Of a stretch of 64,000 nt of DNA, positions 9,401 through 16,946 are shown in pieces. The position numbers were made by a program, and so were the translations under genes. The notes under the pieces are model-generated. The model did no database searches. It was not told where the DNA came from and was given only the letters and a program-made list of their open reading frames with translations. The first letter of the stretch is position 1, and every line of letters starts with the position of its first letter. This stretch comes from Caulobacter sp. BK020 (GTDB lineage Bacteria; Pseudomonadota; Alphaproteobacteria; Caulobacterales; Caulobacteraceae): positions 335,575 through 399,574 of the forward strand of contig NZ_SLZL01000002.1 in the NCBI RefSeq assembly GCF_004342605.1, given 5' to 3'.

Positions 9401-9925
9401 CAGCAGGCCAACGGCGTGCTGACCCGCCCGCCGGCCGGCGTCCCGGACAGCTTCCGGGGGCTCAATCCGGACGGCACGGTCCCGCACACCTACGACAACC
9501 TTCCCTACGCCGGATTGTCGAAGTGGGCCTACAACATCCAGCTGCTGTACAACCGCGACAGGGTCAATTTCCGTCTGGCGTACAACTGGCGCAGCAAGGC
9601 GTTGCTGTCGACCAACGTCAATCCGCTGTCCTATGCGACCAGCGGCGGCAATCCCTATACCCTCAACACCAGCCCGACCAACTTCGACAAGGACCATTCC
9701 TTCCCTGTGTACAACATGGTCCCCGCCTACATGGCGGCGGCCGGTTACCTGGATCTGGGCTTCGACTACAAGTTGAGCGAGAAGGTTTCGGTTTCGTTCA
9801 ACGCCAACAACCTTCTCAACACGAAGTCGAAAACCCTTCAGGAGCCCGTGCCCGGCGTGTTCGAGCCGTACGATTACAACGTCAGCGATCGGCGCTACGA
9901 ACTCACCGCGCGGATGCGCTTCTAA
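6461..9925 (+). CDS. TonB-dependent receptor
   Basis: An outer-membrane active-transport receptor of about 1154 residues. The GTG at 6461 is preferred over an in-frame ATG at 6413 because GGGGGAGGGG lies just upstream of it, a signal peptide starts there (VKNPICARRLLVASASLGVL, cleavage near AAAQ), and the likely transcription start lies after 6413. The mature N-terminus has a TonB-box-like stretch (VTEVVVTARR), then a plug domain (LPDNSITEVLQRVSGVSI) and a beta-barrel ending in the aromatic residue of TARMRF. This is the large Caulobacter/Xanthomonas type often tied to carbohydrate or other complex nutrient uptake. A halogenase-like gene follows, a known pairing in these bacteria. The substrate cannot be read from the sequence. 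Confidence 0.92.
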   Translation: MKNPICARRLLVASASLGVLCAMTALAAPAAAQEASAKSSDGKSVETVTEVVVTARRKALQTAIEIKRNADTIVDSIVADEAGKLPDNSITEVLQRVSGVSISRFTGTNGGSTAFQIEGTGITVRGLPFNSSTLNGQQLFSANGASAISWNEVTPELMAGVDVYKATRADLIEGGASSIDLRTHLPFDFRDTQFNVTAGGSYGTLAKKASPRVSAMYSKRFDTNIGEFGVLWDLAYSRLHQQSSDLQVGAMFGEWATDSKRADHMAFVPSSFNWSNNQSKRDRYGAYQAIQWKPSSNLTLTNTVFYTQYVEDGRGTTGGVGSSPSAASAVMPKVGTPVEYDADGGFRKGSLTVGSSGNSVDWSNTTASDSFKAANGGWFPSYYMMDCGGVFGSPASSLQWDWSANSNIDPSNPPANWDGRRLVQCGPAGTFNPSGGSSVSHSKNSTLDISQSFVWTPGDRVAVRAGAQYVRSKATGRNMFVNIAQTSPLVTSMDVDLTGSLPVLSGLSTAGLLDKSKAYLTNLAYHEPVNKGEMVAAHIDLEYRVSDDGFLRSVKVGARTANRIENDNNVGTYWAPLGQSWLGDPWPAHPGDPTYGAGNIQYLTNSNVRQSDYEIGTFANFFGGKAAVPAQLFVPSQSLMQSYDWYHLLKTYNGQPRDDGQPRTADDYWREYIDQGVNKTSSHIVSQAAYIQAKFAHDGFGFIPAFSGNIGVRVFHDSLRASDLLSTPNAQNLVLTEADSTAYFNAQQANVPTPSPLYPTTYAFVRPAAEDNNAYFTKSRDYDYTRVLPSFNVKFDVTDKFIVRAAASRSSAPPNLNDIRAGGSTSARSLANANTQAPSILTGIVVNGGGENQKPTMINSEDLAFEFYPSSSSFFYVDLFAKQVEDHPVFYSFTVDNLPVEMVAYANGNTRPAQAGDVDLGTPVTLTLPWLYLQNKTAEQKARIKGFEIGGRKFFDQLPGVFRGFGLEGNLTYIDSTNPSQQANGVLTRPPAGVPDSFRGLNPDGTVPHTYDNLPYAGLSKWAYNIQLLYNRDRVNFRLAYNWRSKALLSTNVNPLSYATSGGNPYTLNTSPTNFDKDHSFPVYNMVPAYMAAAGYLDLGFDYKLSEKVSVSFNANNLLNTKSKTLQEPVPGVFEPYDYNVSDRRYELTARMRF

Positions 9926-9937
9926 CCCTCTGAACGC

Positions 9938-9974
9938 GGAAGGGCGCTTCATCGAGAAGCGCCCTTCCTTTTTT
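9938..9974 (+). terminator. Rho-independent terminator after the TonB receptor
   Basis: A perfect 13-bp stem (9938-9950 with 9956-9968) around a 5-base loop is followed by six T residues (9969-9974). It separates the receptor transcript from the halogenase-like gene, which therefore may have its own promoter. Confidence 0.9.
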
Positions 9975-10123
9975 CGAATACGGTATCGCGACCGGTTAAG
10001 CCCGGTCGCCTGCTGCAGGCGCGGCCGGTCGGGGCGCGCCTTGACCGACCTCCCGCCGCCGCATACGCCTGAAGCCCCTTCGGCGGGGCGTTGCGCCGAG
10101 TGGGTTCATGGCGAGACATGTTT

Positions 10124-11629
10124 ATGAACGACGGCCCTCAACAGCATATCGTCATTCTGGGCGGCGGCGCGGCGGGATGGATCGCGGCCGCGCTGCTGGC
10201 CAAGCAGACGGATCGCCGTCAAACACGGATCACCCTGGTCGAATCCGAGGAGATCGGCATCATCGGCGTCGGCGAGGCGACGGTCCCGTTGCTGGCCCAG
10301 TGCAACGCCATGCTTGGCATCGATGAATTCGACTTCATTCGCCGCACCCAGGGCACGTTCAAGCTGGGCATTGAATTTTGCGACTGGGGCGTGGCCGGAA
10401 ATCGGCATTTCCACGCGTTCAGCGACTATGGCCACCCGGTTCAAGGGGTGTCACCCCACCATTACTGGCTGAGGCTGCGCCAAGCCGGCGACGAGCGGCC
10501 TATCGACGACTATTCGTTCGCCTACGCCGTGGCCAAGGACAATCGGTTCGCCCCCAGCGACCCGGAGAATTCGCGCTATCACCACGCCTATCATTTCGAC
10601 GCGGCCTTGTACGCCCGCTATCTGCGGGACGTGGCGACCGAGCTGGGCGTGCAGCGTATCGAAGGCAAGATGACGCACGTCGACCTGGACGGCGACACCG
10701 GCGATATCGCCGGCATCCACCTGGCCAACGGCGTCACGGTTCCCGGCGATCTCTTCCTGGACTGCACTGGTTTCGCGTCCGAGCTGCTGGGCAAGGCGCT
10801 GGGCACGCCTTTCGTCGACTGGTCGCGCTGGCTGCTTTGCGACAGCGCCCTGGCCGTCCCCTCCAAACGCGCTGGCCCGCCCATGCCGTTCACGCGATCC
10901 ACCGCCCACGCCGGGGGCTGGCGCTGGACGATTCCGCTGCAGCACCGCAGCGGCAACGGCATGGTCTATAGTTCGCAGTTCTGGAGCGACGAGGCGGCGC
11001 GCGAGGCCTTGCTGGGCGCCATTGACGGCGAGCCGCTGGCCGAGCCGCGGCTGTTTCGCTTCACCTCCGGGCATCGCAAGCAGTTCTGGAACCGCAACTG
11101 CATAGGGATCGGGTTCGCCTCCAACTTCCTCGAACCGCTGGAATCGACCGGATTGCAGCTGATCGTCATGGGGATCTTGAAGCTGTTCAAATACTTCCCC
11201 CAACGGACCATCGACCCGGCTTTGCGCGACGAATATAACCGCGTCTCCACCCGCGAGATCGAACGCATCCGCGACTTCATCATCGCCCACTACCATCTCT
11301 CGCGCCGTCCCGAGCCCTTGTGGGCGGCGTGCCGCGACATCGACATACCCGACAGTCTTCGGCACAAGCTTGAGGTCTGGACCGCCAGCGGGCAGATCGC
11401 GCTGGGTGATCTCGAGTCCCATGTGGAGCCGAGCTGGCTCGCCATCCTGCTGGGCAACGGCGCCGTTCCCGCGCGCTACAACGTGTTGGCCGATCTCCAT
11501 TCCTTGGAACAGATCCGCGAGGGTATGAGACTGCGCCGCGAAGAGATCCTGCGGTCAGCGCAGGCGGTCACGTCGCATCAGGATTTCATCGATCGCTACT
11601 GCAAGGCCCCCCAGGCGGCGGCCCGCTAG
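10124..11629 (+). CDS. Tryptophan halogenase-family flavoprotein
   Basis: About 501 residues. It shows the FAD-binding GxGxxG region near the N-terminus (HIVILGGGAAGWIAAALLA), the family motif GVGEATVP, and the halogenase hallmark WxWxIP (GGWRWTIPLQ). Family enzymes use reduced flavin to make hypochlorous acid for halogenating tryptophan or other aromatics, but many Caulobacterales paralogs next to TonB receptors have no shown activity. Start is uncertain between ATG 10118 and ATG 10124; the weak GGCGAG at 10110 fits 10124 better. It lies 200 bp after the receptor, beyond a strong terminator. Link with receptor-mediated uptake is inference from repeated family context. Confidence 0.88.
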   Translation: MNDGPQQHIVILGGGAAGWIAAALLAKQTDRRQTRITLVESEEIGIIGVGEATVPLLAQCNAMLGIDEFDFIRRTQGTFKLGIEFCDWGVAGNRHFHAFSDYGHPVQGVSPHHYWLRLRQAGDERPIDDYSFAYAVAKDNRFAPSDPENSRYHHAYHFDAALYARYLRDVATELGVQRIEGKMTHVDLDGDTGDIAGIHLANGVTVPGDLFLDCTGFASELLGKALGTPFVDWSRWLLCDSALAVPSKRAGPPMPFTRSTAHAGGWRWTIPLQHRSGNGMVYSSQFWSDEAAREALLGAIDGEPLAEPRLFRFTSGHRKQFWNRNCIGIGFASNFLEPLESTGLQLIVMGILKLFKYFPQRTIDPALRDEYNRVSTREIERIRDFIIAHYHLSRRPEPLWAACRDIDIPDSLRHKLEVWTASGQIALGDLESHVEPSWLAILLGNGAVPARYNVLADLHSLEQIREGMRLRREEILRSAQAVTSHQDFIDRYCKAPQAAAR

Positions 11630-11658
11630 GCTGCATTTCGGCTAGCGGGGCAAGGAGT

Positions 11659-12264
11659 TCAAGCGCCTGAACTTCGGTCTCCTAGAGCATCGCGCACGAA
11701 CGCCGCGAGGGTTTCCGGATACAGCCTGTGCTCCTGCTCCAGCACGCGGTCGCTGAGCCTGTGTTCGGTGTCGCCCGGCAGGATCGGTACGCGGGCCTGG
11801 CCCAGGATCGGGCCTTCGTCGACGCCGGCGGTGACCAGGTGGACGGTGCAGCCGGCCTCGACCTCGCCGGCGCTCAGCGCGCGGCCGTGGGTGTCCAGGC
11901 CCGGATAGGCGGGCAGCAGGGAGGGGTGGATGTTCAGCATCCGCCCGGCCCAGGCCTCCACCAGGAACGGCGTCAGGATGCGCATGTAGCCGGCCAGGGC
12001 CACGACCTGGATCCCGCGCTCGCGCAGGGCGGCGTCGATGGCCCGCTCATGGGCCTCGCGGTCCTTGCCGTAGGGCTTCTGGTCGATGGCCAGGGCCTCG
12101 ACGCCCGCCGCGGCGGCGGTGAGCAGGCCGCCGGCCTCGGGCTTGTTCGACAGCACCAGGGTGATCTCGAACGGGCAGGCCGGATCCTGGGCGGCCCGGA
12201 CCAGGGCCTCCATGTTGGAGCCCCGGCCGGAGATCAGGACGGCGACCTTGGTGCGTTGGGCCAC
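11659..12264 (-). CDS. purN: Phosphoribosylglycinamide formyltransferase
   Basis: PurN transfers the formyl group of 10-formyltetrahydrofolate to GAR in step three of purine synthesis in the cytoplasm. The 201-residue protein is the normal family length. It starts VAVLISGRGSNMEAL (phosphate-binding loop) and has the catalytic segment MLNIHPSLLPAYPGLDTHGR, containing the conserved Asn-Ile-His triad and the following DTH. Start is GTG at 12264 with GAGG about 8 bases upstream. It follows purM on the same strand, separated by 130 bp that hold a nested palindrome. Confidence 0.96.
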   Translation of the reverse strand: MAQRTKVAVLISGRGSNMEALVRAAQDPACPFEITLVLSNKPEAGGLLTAAAAGVEALAIDQKPYGKDREAHERAIDAALRERGIQVVALAGYMRILTPFLVEAWAGRMLNIHPSLLPAYPGLDTHGRALSAGEVEAGCTVHLVTAGVDEGPILGQARVPILPGDTEHRLSDRVLEQEHRLYPETLAAFVRDALGDRSSGA

Positions 12265-12281
12265 GAGAAACCTCTTCGCGC

Positions 12282-12393
12282 GCCCTGCGTCCTTCGAGGC
12301 CCGCGACGCGGGCGCCTCAGGATGAGGGGCTTTGTTGCTCTGAATTCCTCATCCTGAGGCGCTCGCCAAGGGCGAGCCCCGAAGGACGCAGGA
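12282..12393. repeat. Nested intergenic palindrome between purM and purN
   Basis: An outer inverted repeat (CCTGCGTCCTTCG near 12284 with CGAAGGACGCAGG ending at 12393) encloses a second one (GCGCCTCAGGATGAGG near 12310 with CCTCATCCTGAGGCGC near 12346). The whole 110 bp could fold into a long double hairpin in the purMN transcript. It resembles dispersed intergenic palindromes common in Caulobacter-type genomes; only this copy lies in the window. Confidence 0.75.
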
Positions 12394-12394
12394 T

Positions 12395-13420
12395 TTAGGC
12401 CGCCACCAGCTGCCCGCAGATGAAGGCGTCCTCGTCGGCGTTCAGCAGGGCCGCCAGCACCGGCTCGGCGTCGCTGGCGGCGACCACCAGGATGAAGCCG
12501 ACGCCGCAGTTGAAGGTGCGGCGCAGCTCGTGGTCGCTGATGCCGCCTTCGCGCTGCAGCCAGTCGAAGACCGGGGGCAGGGGCCAGGCGTTCCAGTCGA
12601 ACTCGGCCTTCAGGCCCTCGGCGATGCAGCGCGGCGGGTTTTCGATCAGGCCGCCGCCGGTGATGTGGGCGCCGCCCTTGACCCGGCCGGACTGCAGCAG
12701 GGGCAGGATCGACTTCACATAGATGCGGGTCGGGGCCATCAGGGCCTCGGCCAGGGTCTTACCCTCGGCGAAGGGGGCGGGGGCGTCCCAGGCCAGGCCC
12801 GAGCGCTCGACCACCCGGCGCACCAGGCTGTAGCCGTTGGAGTGCGGGCCCGACGAGCCGACGCCGATGATGATGTCGCCGGCCCGCTGCTTGTCGAGCT
12901 TGGGCAGCACGCCGTCGCGCTCGACCGCCCCGACCGAAAAGCCGGCCAGGTCGTATTCGCCGTCGCTGTACATGCCCGGCATCTCGGCGGTTTCGCCGCC
13001 CACCAGGGCCGAGCCAGCCAGCTTGCAGCCCTCGGCGATGCCGGCCACGACGCTGGTGGCGGTGGCCACGTCGAGCTTGCCGGTGGCGAAATAGTCCAGG
13101 AACAGCAGGGGCTCGGCGCCCTGGGCCAGCAGGTCGTTGACGCACATGGCCACCAGGTCGATCCCTACCGTGGCGTGCATGCCGGTGTCGATGGCGATGC
13201 GCAGCTTGGTGCCGACGCCGTCGGTGGTGGAGACCAGCAGCGGGTCGTCGTAGCCGGCCGCCTTCAGGTCGAACAGGGCCCCGAAGCCGCCCAGGCCCGC
13301 CTCGGCCCCGGGACGCCGGGTGGCCTTGGCCAGGGGCTTGATCGCCTCGACCAGGGCGTTGCCCGCATCGATATCGACGCCGGCCTGGGCGTAGGTGAGG
13401 CCGTTCTGTGGGTCGCTCAT
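12395..13420 (-). CDS. purM: Phosphoribosylformylglycinamidine cyclo-ligase (AIR synthetase)
   Basis: PurM closes FGAM to AIR using ATP in purine synthesis. The 341 residues cover the family length. Recognisable elements are [21 protein letters not shown] at the N-terminus, the Gly-rich [26 protein letters not shown] (active-site region), [11 protein letters not shown] and the C-terminal [10 protein letters not shown] and FNCGVGF motifs. It is the first gene of a purM-purN pair and is divergent from the ribonuclease D gene across a 112-bp gap. Confidence 0.97.
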   Translation of the reverse strand: MSDPQNGLTYAQAGVDIDAGNALVEAIKPLAKATRRPGAEAGLGGFGALFDLKAAGYDDPLLVSTTDGVGTKLRIAIDTGMHATVGIDLVAMCVNDLLAQGAEPLLFLDYFATGKLDVATATSVVAGIAEGCKLAGSALVGGETAEMPGMYSDGEYDLAGFSVGAVERDGVLPKLDKQRAGDIIIGVGSSGPHSNGYSLVRRVVERSGLAWDAPAPFAEGKTLAEALMAPTRIYVKSILPLLQSGRVKGGAHITGGGLIENPPRCIAEGLKAEFDWNAWPLPPVFDWLQREGGISDHELRRTFNCGVGFILVVAASDAEPVLAALLNADEDAFICGQLVAA

Positions 13421-13439
13421 GCGCTTGCTCTGGCTCGAA

Positions 13440-13461
13440 GACGGCCCAATGGGCCGTTTTT
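13440..13461. other. Short hairpin in the purM/rnd divergent gap
   Basis: ACGGCCC and GGGCCGT flank AAT and are followed by a T run on the plus strand. It resembles a small terminator, but no plus-strand gene ends here; it would sit in the purM 5' leader as a structured element. Function unknown. Confidence 0.4.
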
Positions 13462-13495
13462 GAAAGGAAACTTGCCGCTCCCCCTAAGCTTGTGC

Positions 13496-13526
13496 TTGCA
13501 GACTCGGGGGTGCGCGAGGCTATTAG
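13496..13526 (+). promoter_or_regulatory. Candidate promoter of rnd, possibly giving a leaderless transcript
   Basis: TTGCAGA at 13496 and GCTATTAG at 13519 have Caulobacter housekeeping-promoter character. The initiation point would fall close to the ATG at 13533, and no Shine-Dalgarno sequence is visible before that ATG. Confidence 0.4.
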
Positions 13527-13532
13527 CAGCCG

Positions 13533-14702
13533 ATGACGACGATCACCACTACCGCTGAGCTGGCGGCGTTCTGTAATGAGTTGAAGGGCCAGCCCTTCAT
13601 CGCCGTGGACACCGAGTTCATGCGCGAAACCACCTACTGGCCCAAGCTGTGCCTGATCCAGGTGGCCTCGCCGGACACCGAAGCCTGTATCGACCCGCTG
13701 GCCGACGGCATCGACCTGGCGCCGCTGCTGGACGTGCTGCGCGATCCCTCGATCCTGAAGGTGTTCCACGCCGCCCGCCAGGACGTCGAGATCTTCAACA
13801 ATCTGGACGCCATGCCCACGCCGCTGTTCGACACCCAGGTGGCCGGCATGGCCGCCGGGTTCGGCGAGCAGATCGCCTACGACGCCCTGGTCCGCCAGAT
13901 GCTGAAGATCGAGCTGGACAAGTCCAGCCGCTTCACCGACTGGGCCCGCCGCCCGCTGAGCGAGGCGCAGCTGACCTACGCCGTCGCCGACGTCACCCAT
14001 CTGGCGACCCTGTTCCCCATCCTGCGCGACCGCCTGGACAAGGCCGGCCGCCTGGCCTGGGTGGAAGAGGAGATGAAGGCGCTCAACGACCCGGCCGCCT
14101 ACGACGTCGATCCGGAAAAGGCCTGGCGCCGCCTGCGCCCGCGCAAGACCGGCGCCAAGTACCTGGCGGTGTTCAAGGCCGTCGCCGCCTGGCGCGAGCG
14201 CACAGCCCAGACCCGCGACCAGCCGCGCGGCCGCATCCTCAAGGACGAGGCCATCGACGAACTGGCCACCCAGGCGCCGACCTCGCTGGAGGGCCTCAAC
14301 ACCCTGCGCAGCGTGCCCAAGGGCTTCGGCGGCTCCAAGTTCGGTCCCGACCTGCTGGCCGCCATCAAGGCCGCCCTGGCGGACCCGGAAGGCTATGCGC
14401 CGGTGCTGGAGAAGTCCGGCCCGCCGCCGCCCGCCTCGGCCGGCGCGGTGGTCGAGCTGCTGAAGGTCCTGCTCAAGGCCCGGGCCGAGGAGGCCGGCGT
14501 GGCCTCCAAGCTGATCGCCACGGTCTCGGACCTGGAGAAGATCGCCGCCGACGACGAGGCCAACACCCCGGCCCTGCAGGGCTGGCGGCTGGAGGCTTTC
14601 GGGTCCGACGCCCTGAAGATCAAGCGCGGCGAGCTGGCCTTGGTGCTGGACGGAACCCGGGTTCGTGTGGTGGAAGTGCGCCGCGCGCCCAAGCCGGACT
14701 GA
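13533..14702 (+). CDS. rnd: Ribonuclease D
   Basis: A 3'-5' exoribonuclease that trims tRNA and other stable RNA precursors. The 389-residue product has the DEDDy exonuclease domain: D26-x-E28 in VDTEFMRETTYWP, the second Asp in FHAARQDVEIF, and YAVADVTHL carrying the last Tyr-x3-Asp. HRDC-type helical regions follow (LDVDPEKAWRRLRP-like segment and DEAIDELATQAP). Length agrees with family members. The next gene, a sensor kinase, starts 56 bp downstream on the same strand and may be co-transcribed. Confidence 0.95.
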   Translation: MTTITTTAELAAFCNELKGQPFIAVDTEFMRETTYWPKLCLIQVASPDTEACIDPLADGIDLAPLLDVLRDPSILKVFHAARQDVEIFNNLDAMPTPLFDTQVAGMAAGFGEQIAYDALVRQMLKIELDKSSRFTDWARRPLSEAQLTYAVADVTHLATLFPILRDRLDKAGRLAWVEEEMKALNDPAAYDVDPEKAWRRLRPRKTGAKYLAVFKAVAAWRERTAQTRDQPRGRILKDEAIDELATQAPTSLEGLNTLRSVPKGFGGSKFGPDLLAAIKAALADPEGYAPVLEKSGPPPPASAGAVVELLKVLLKARAEEAGVASKLIATVSDLEKIAADDEANTPALQGWRLEAFGSDALKIKRGELALVLDGTRVRVVEVRRAPKPD

Positions 14703-14758
14703 GGGCGCGGGAGGGGGCGACCTCTCCTGGTGTCCGGCGGCTGTCGGGGGCGTTGCGT

Positions 14759-16486
14759 ATGCGGGTGGCTTGGGACCAACTGGCGGCCGCCTACAGGCCC
14801 GCCGCGATTTCCCACCGGCGCCAGATCCCGCTGCGCGTCTTCGTCATCCTCGTGGTCGTCGTCGTCACGGCCTGGCGGCCGACGTTCCATTTCCTGGTCC
14901 CGTGGGCCGCGGCCTGCATCGTCGCCCAGATCGTCGAGCAGCAGGCGCTGCGCCATTTCCTGAGCCGCGCGGAGCCCGGACGGGCGGTGATCTTCAACCT
15001 GGCCTCCGACGTGCTGCTGGCCGTGGTGTTCGGCTGGGCCTCCCTGCCGATCTGGGCGCTCGGGACGCCCGTGGCGACGGCTTCGGCCATCATCCTGGTC
15101 TCAGGCTCGGTGCTGACCGCGCTGATGGGCGCCGAGGGCTGCGTGGCGGCCTTCCTGGCGGCCGTGACGCCGCACATGACCTACATGCTGATCCTGCCCC
15201 TGACGACGGAGACGCGCCAGGATCCGCTGGGGCCCTACTACCTGATGGGCGTGGCCCTGTTCGCCCTGGTGCTGGGGCTGGTGTTCGCCTGGTCGCGGCG
15301 GACCTTCGAGGCCGAGCGCTCGGCGCGGCGCCTGGCCGAGGCCCAGACCGCGGCCAAGTCGGCCTTCGTGGCCATGGTCAGCCACGAACTGCGCACCCCG
15401 CTGAGCGCCATCCTGGGCGGGGCCGGCGACCTGGCGCGCGAGGCCGGCGACGCCCGCGCCCGCGACAAGGCCGCCCTGATCGCCGACGCCGGGGCGATGA
15501 TGCGCGCGCTGCTCAACGATCTGCTGGACGTCTCCAAGATCGAGGCCGGCCGGATGAGCGTCGAGATCCTCGATTTTTCGCCGGGGGCGCTGATCGACGA
15601 AACCGTGCGCTTCTGGCGCGACGAAGCCAGGGCCAAGGGGCTGGCGCTGGACCTGACGGGCGAGCGGGACTTGCCCCAATGGCTGCGCGGCGATCCGGTG
15701 CGCATTCGCCAGGTGCTCAACAACCTGCTGTCCAACGCGATCAAGTTCACCTCGGCGGGCCGGGTCGCGCTGAACGTCATGGCCGAGCGGCGGGGGGACG
15801 GCTGGCGGCTGGCCGTCGAGGTTTCCGACACCGGGCCCGGCCTGTCGCCCGAACAGCTGGCGCGGCTGTTCACGGCCTATGACCAACTGGGCCCCGACAC
15901 GGCGCGCACCTTCGGCGGAACGGGCCTTGGCCTGTCGATCAGCCGGGACCTGGCGCGGTTGATGGGCGGGGACCTGACCGCGCGTTCACCGGCCGAGGGC
16001 GGCGCTGTGTTCCAGCTGACCCTGCCGATGGCGACGGGTTCCGCGCCGGCCGTCACCGAAGCGCCGGCGTCCGCGCCTCCGTCCACGCCAAGCGTCTTCG
16101 ACCGCTCGCCCCTGGCCCTGGTGGTCGACGACCACGAGGTCAACCGGCGGCTCCTGAGCCACATCCTGGACGCCATGGGCGTGCGTGTCGAGTTGGCCGC
16201 CGACGGCGAAACGGGTCTGGCCCTGGCGGGCGAGCGACGCTTCGACGTGATCCTGATGGACGTCAACATGCCAGGCCTGGACGGGCTGGAGGCCACGCGC
16301 CGCCTGCGCCTCGCCGGGCCTAACAGCACGACGCCCGTAATCGCCGTCACCGCCGGCGTCTCGGACGCGGAGCGCGAAGCCTGCCGCGCCGCCGGAATGG
16401 ACGACTGGCTCGAAAAGCCGTTCCAGGCCGCGACCTTGCAGCGGGTGCTGTGGCGGGCGCTGGATCCGGATCTGGTCGGGGCTTAG
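14759..16486 (+). CDS. Hybrid sensor histidine kinase with C-terminal receiver domain
   Basis: About 575 residues. The N-terminal ~190 residues carry several hydrophobic segments (VFVILVVVVVTAW, ACIVAQIVEQ, VLLAVVFGWASLPIWAL, LMGVALFALVLGLVFAW) and no recognisable ligand domain, so sensing is likely in the membrane. Then come a HisKA domain with phosphorylated His209 (MVSHELRTPLSAILG), an HATPase domain (LNNLLSNAIKF, SDTGPGLS, GGTGLGLSI) and a receiver domain with phosphoacceptor Asp501 (VILMDVNMPGLDG) and conserved Lys in LEKPF. No output domain, so it may feed a phosphotransferase or act on an unlinked regulator. The start ATG at 14759 is chosen because the membrane segments begin just after it. 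Confidence 0.92.
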   Translation: MRVAWDQLAAAYRPAAISHRRQIPLRVFVILVVVVVTAWRPTFHFLVPWAAACIVAQIVEQQALRHFLSRAEPGRAVIFNLASDVLLAVVFGWASLPIWALGTPVATASAIILVSGSVLTALMGAEGCVAAFLAAVTPHMTYMLILPLTTETRQDPLGPYYLMGVALFALVLGLVFAWSRRTFEAERSARRLAEAQTAAKSAFVAMVSHELRTPLSAILGGAGDLAREAGDARARDKAALIADAGAMMRALLNDLLDVSKIEAGRMSVEILDFSPGALIDETVRFWRDEARAKGLALDLTGERDLPQWLRGDPVRIRQVLNNLLSNAIKFTSAGRVALNVMAERRGDGWRLAVEVSDTGPGLSPEQLARLFTAYDQLGPDTARTFGGTGLGLSISRDLARLMGGDLTARSPAEGGAVFQLTLPMATGSAPAVTEAPASAPPSTPSVFDRSPLALVVDDHEVNRRLLSHILDAMGVRVELAADGETGLALAGERRFDVILMDVNMPGLDGLEATRRLRLAGPNSTTPVIAVTAGVSDAEREACRAAGMDDWLEKPFQAATLQRVLWRALDPDLVGA

Positions 16487-16497
16487 GCCCGATCCGC

Positions 16498-16782
16498 CTA
16501 ACCGCCCCAGCGTGCGATGTGCGGGAGAAGGTTGCCGGCCGCCACGGCCAGGGAGCCCAGCACCACGCCGTGGAACACGCAGCCGACGATCACGGTGCGC
16601 TTCACCGACCAGCCGGACTCGGCCGCGAAGGCGCGCGCCAGGTCGTTCTGGAGGCGGCGGGCTGGTCCGACCACCGACACGTCGTCGGCGTTGGCGAGCC
16701 GTAGCTCGGGCCGCGCGCGCGGCGCCGGAAAGGTGGCGACGTGGTCTTCGTATTCGACTTCGACGATCCGCTGCTTCTGCAT
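16498..16782 (-). CDS. Small single-pass membrane protein of unknown function
   Basis: A 94-residue protein starting MQKQRIVEVEYEDHVATF with GGGAGAG just upstream of the ATG. The first ~60 residues are charged and probably cytoplasmic; residues ~62-85 form one hydrophobic segment (TVIVGCVFHGVVLGSLAVAA), and the end is short (NLLPHIARWGG). I do not recognise the family. It converges on the sensor kinase gene, 11 bp from its stop, and follows the TonB receptor region on the same strand, separated by a terminator. Coding is supported by the ribosome-binding site and the protein-like composition. Confidence 0.7.
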   Translation of the reverse strand: MQKQRIVEVEYEDHVATFPAPRARPELRLANADDVSVVGPARRLQNDLARAFAAESGWSVKRTVIVGCVFHGVVLGSLAVAAGNLLPHIARWGG

Positions 16783-16888
16783 GGATGCTCTCCCCGTTTC
16801 TGAGGTCGAGCTTGCGATGGCCGTGGATAACAAACCGTGCTCGCCGAGCGCCGTTCGGTTGCGGCGGGGTGTCGCGGCGGCGAACGGC

Positions 16889-16923
16889 CAAAAGAAAGGG
16901 CCGGTCCCTTTCGGAACCGGCCC
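16889..16923 (-). terminator. Rho-independent terminator of the second TonB receptor gene
   Basis: Read on the minus strand, GGGCCGGT pairs with ACCGGCCC around a short loop, followed by a T-rich run (TTTCTTTT). It lies about 25 bases after the receptor stop codon. Confidence 0.8.
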
Positions 16924-16946
16924 CGTCCATTTTCCAGGCGAAACGC

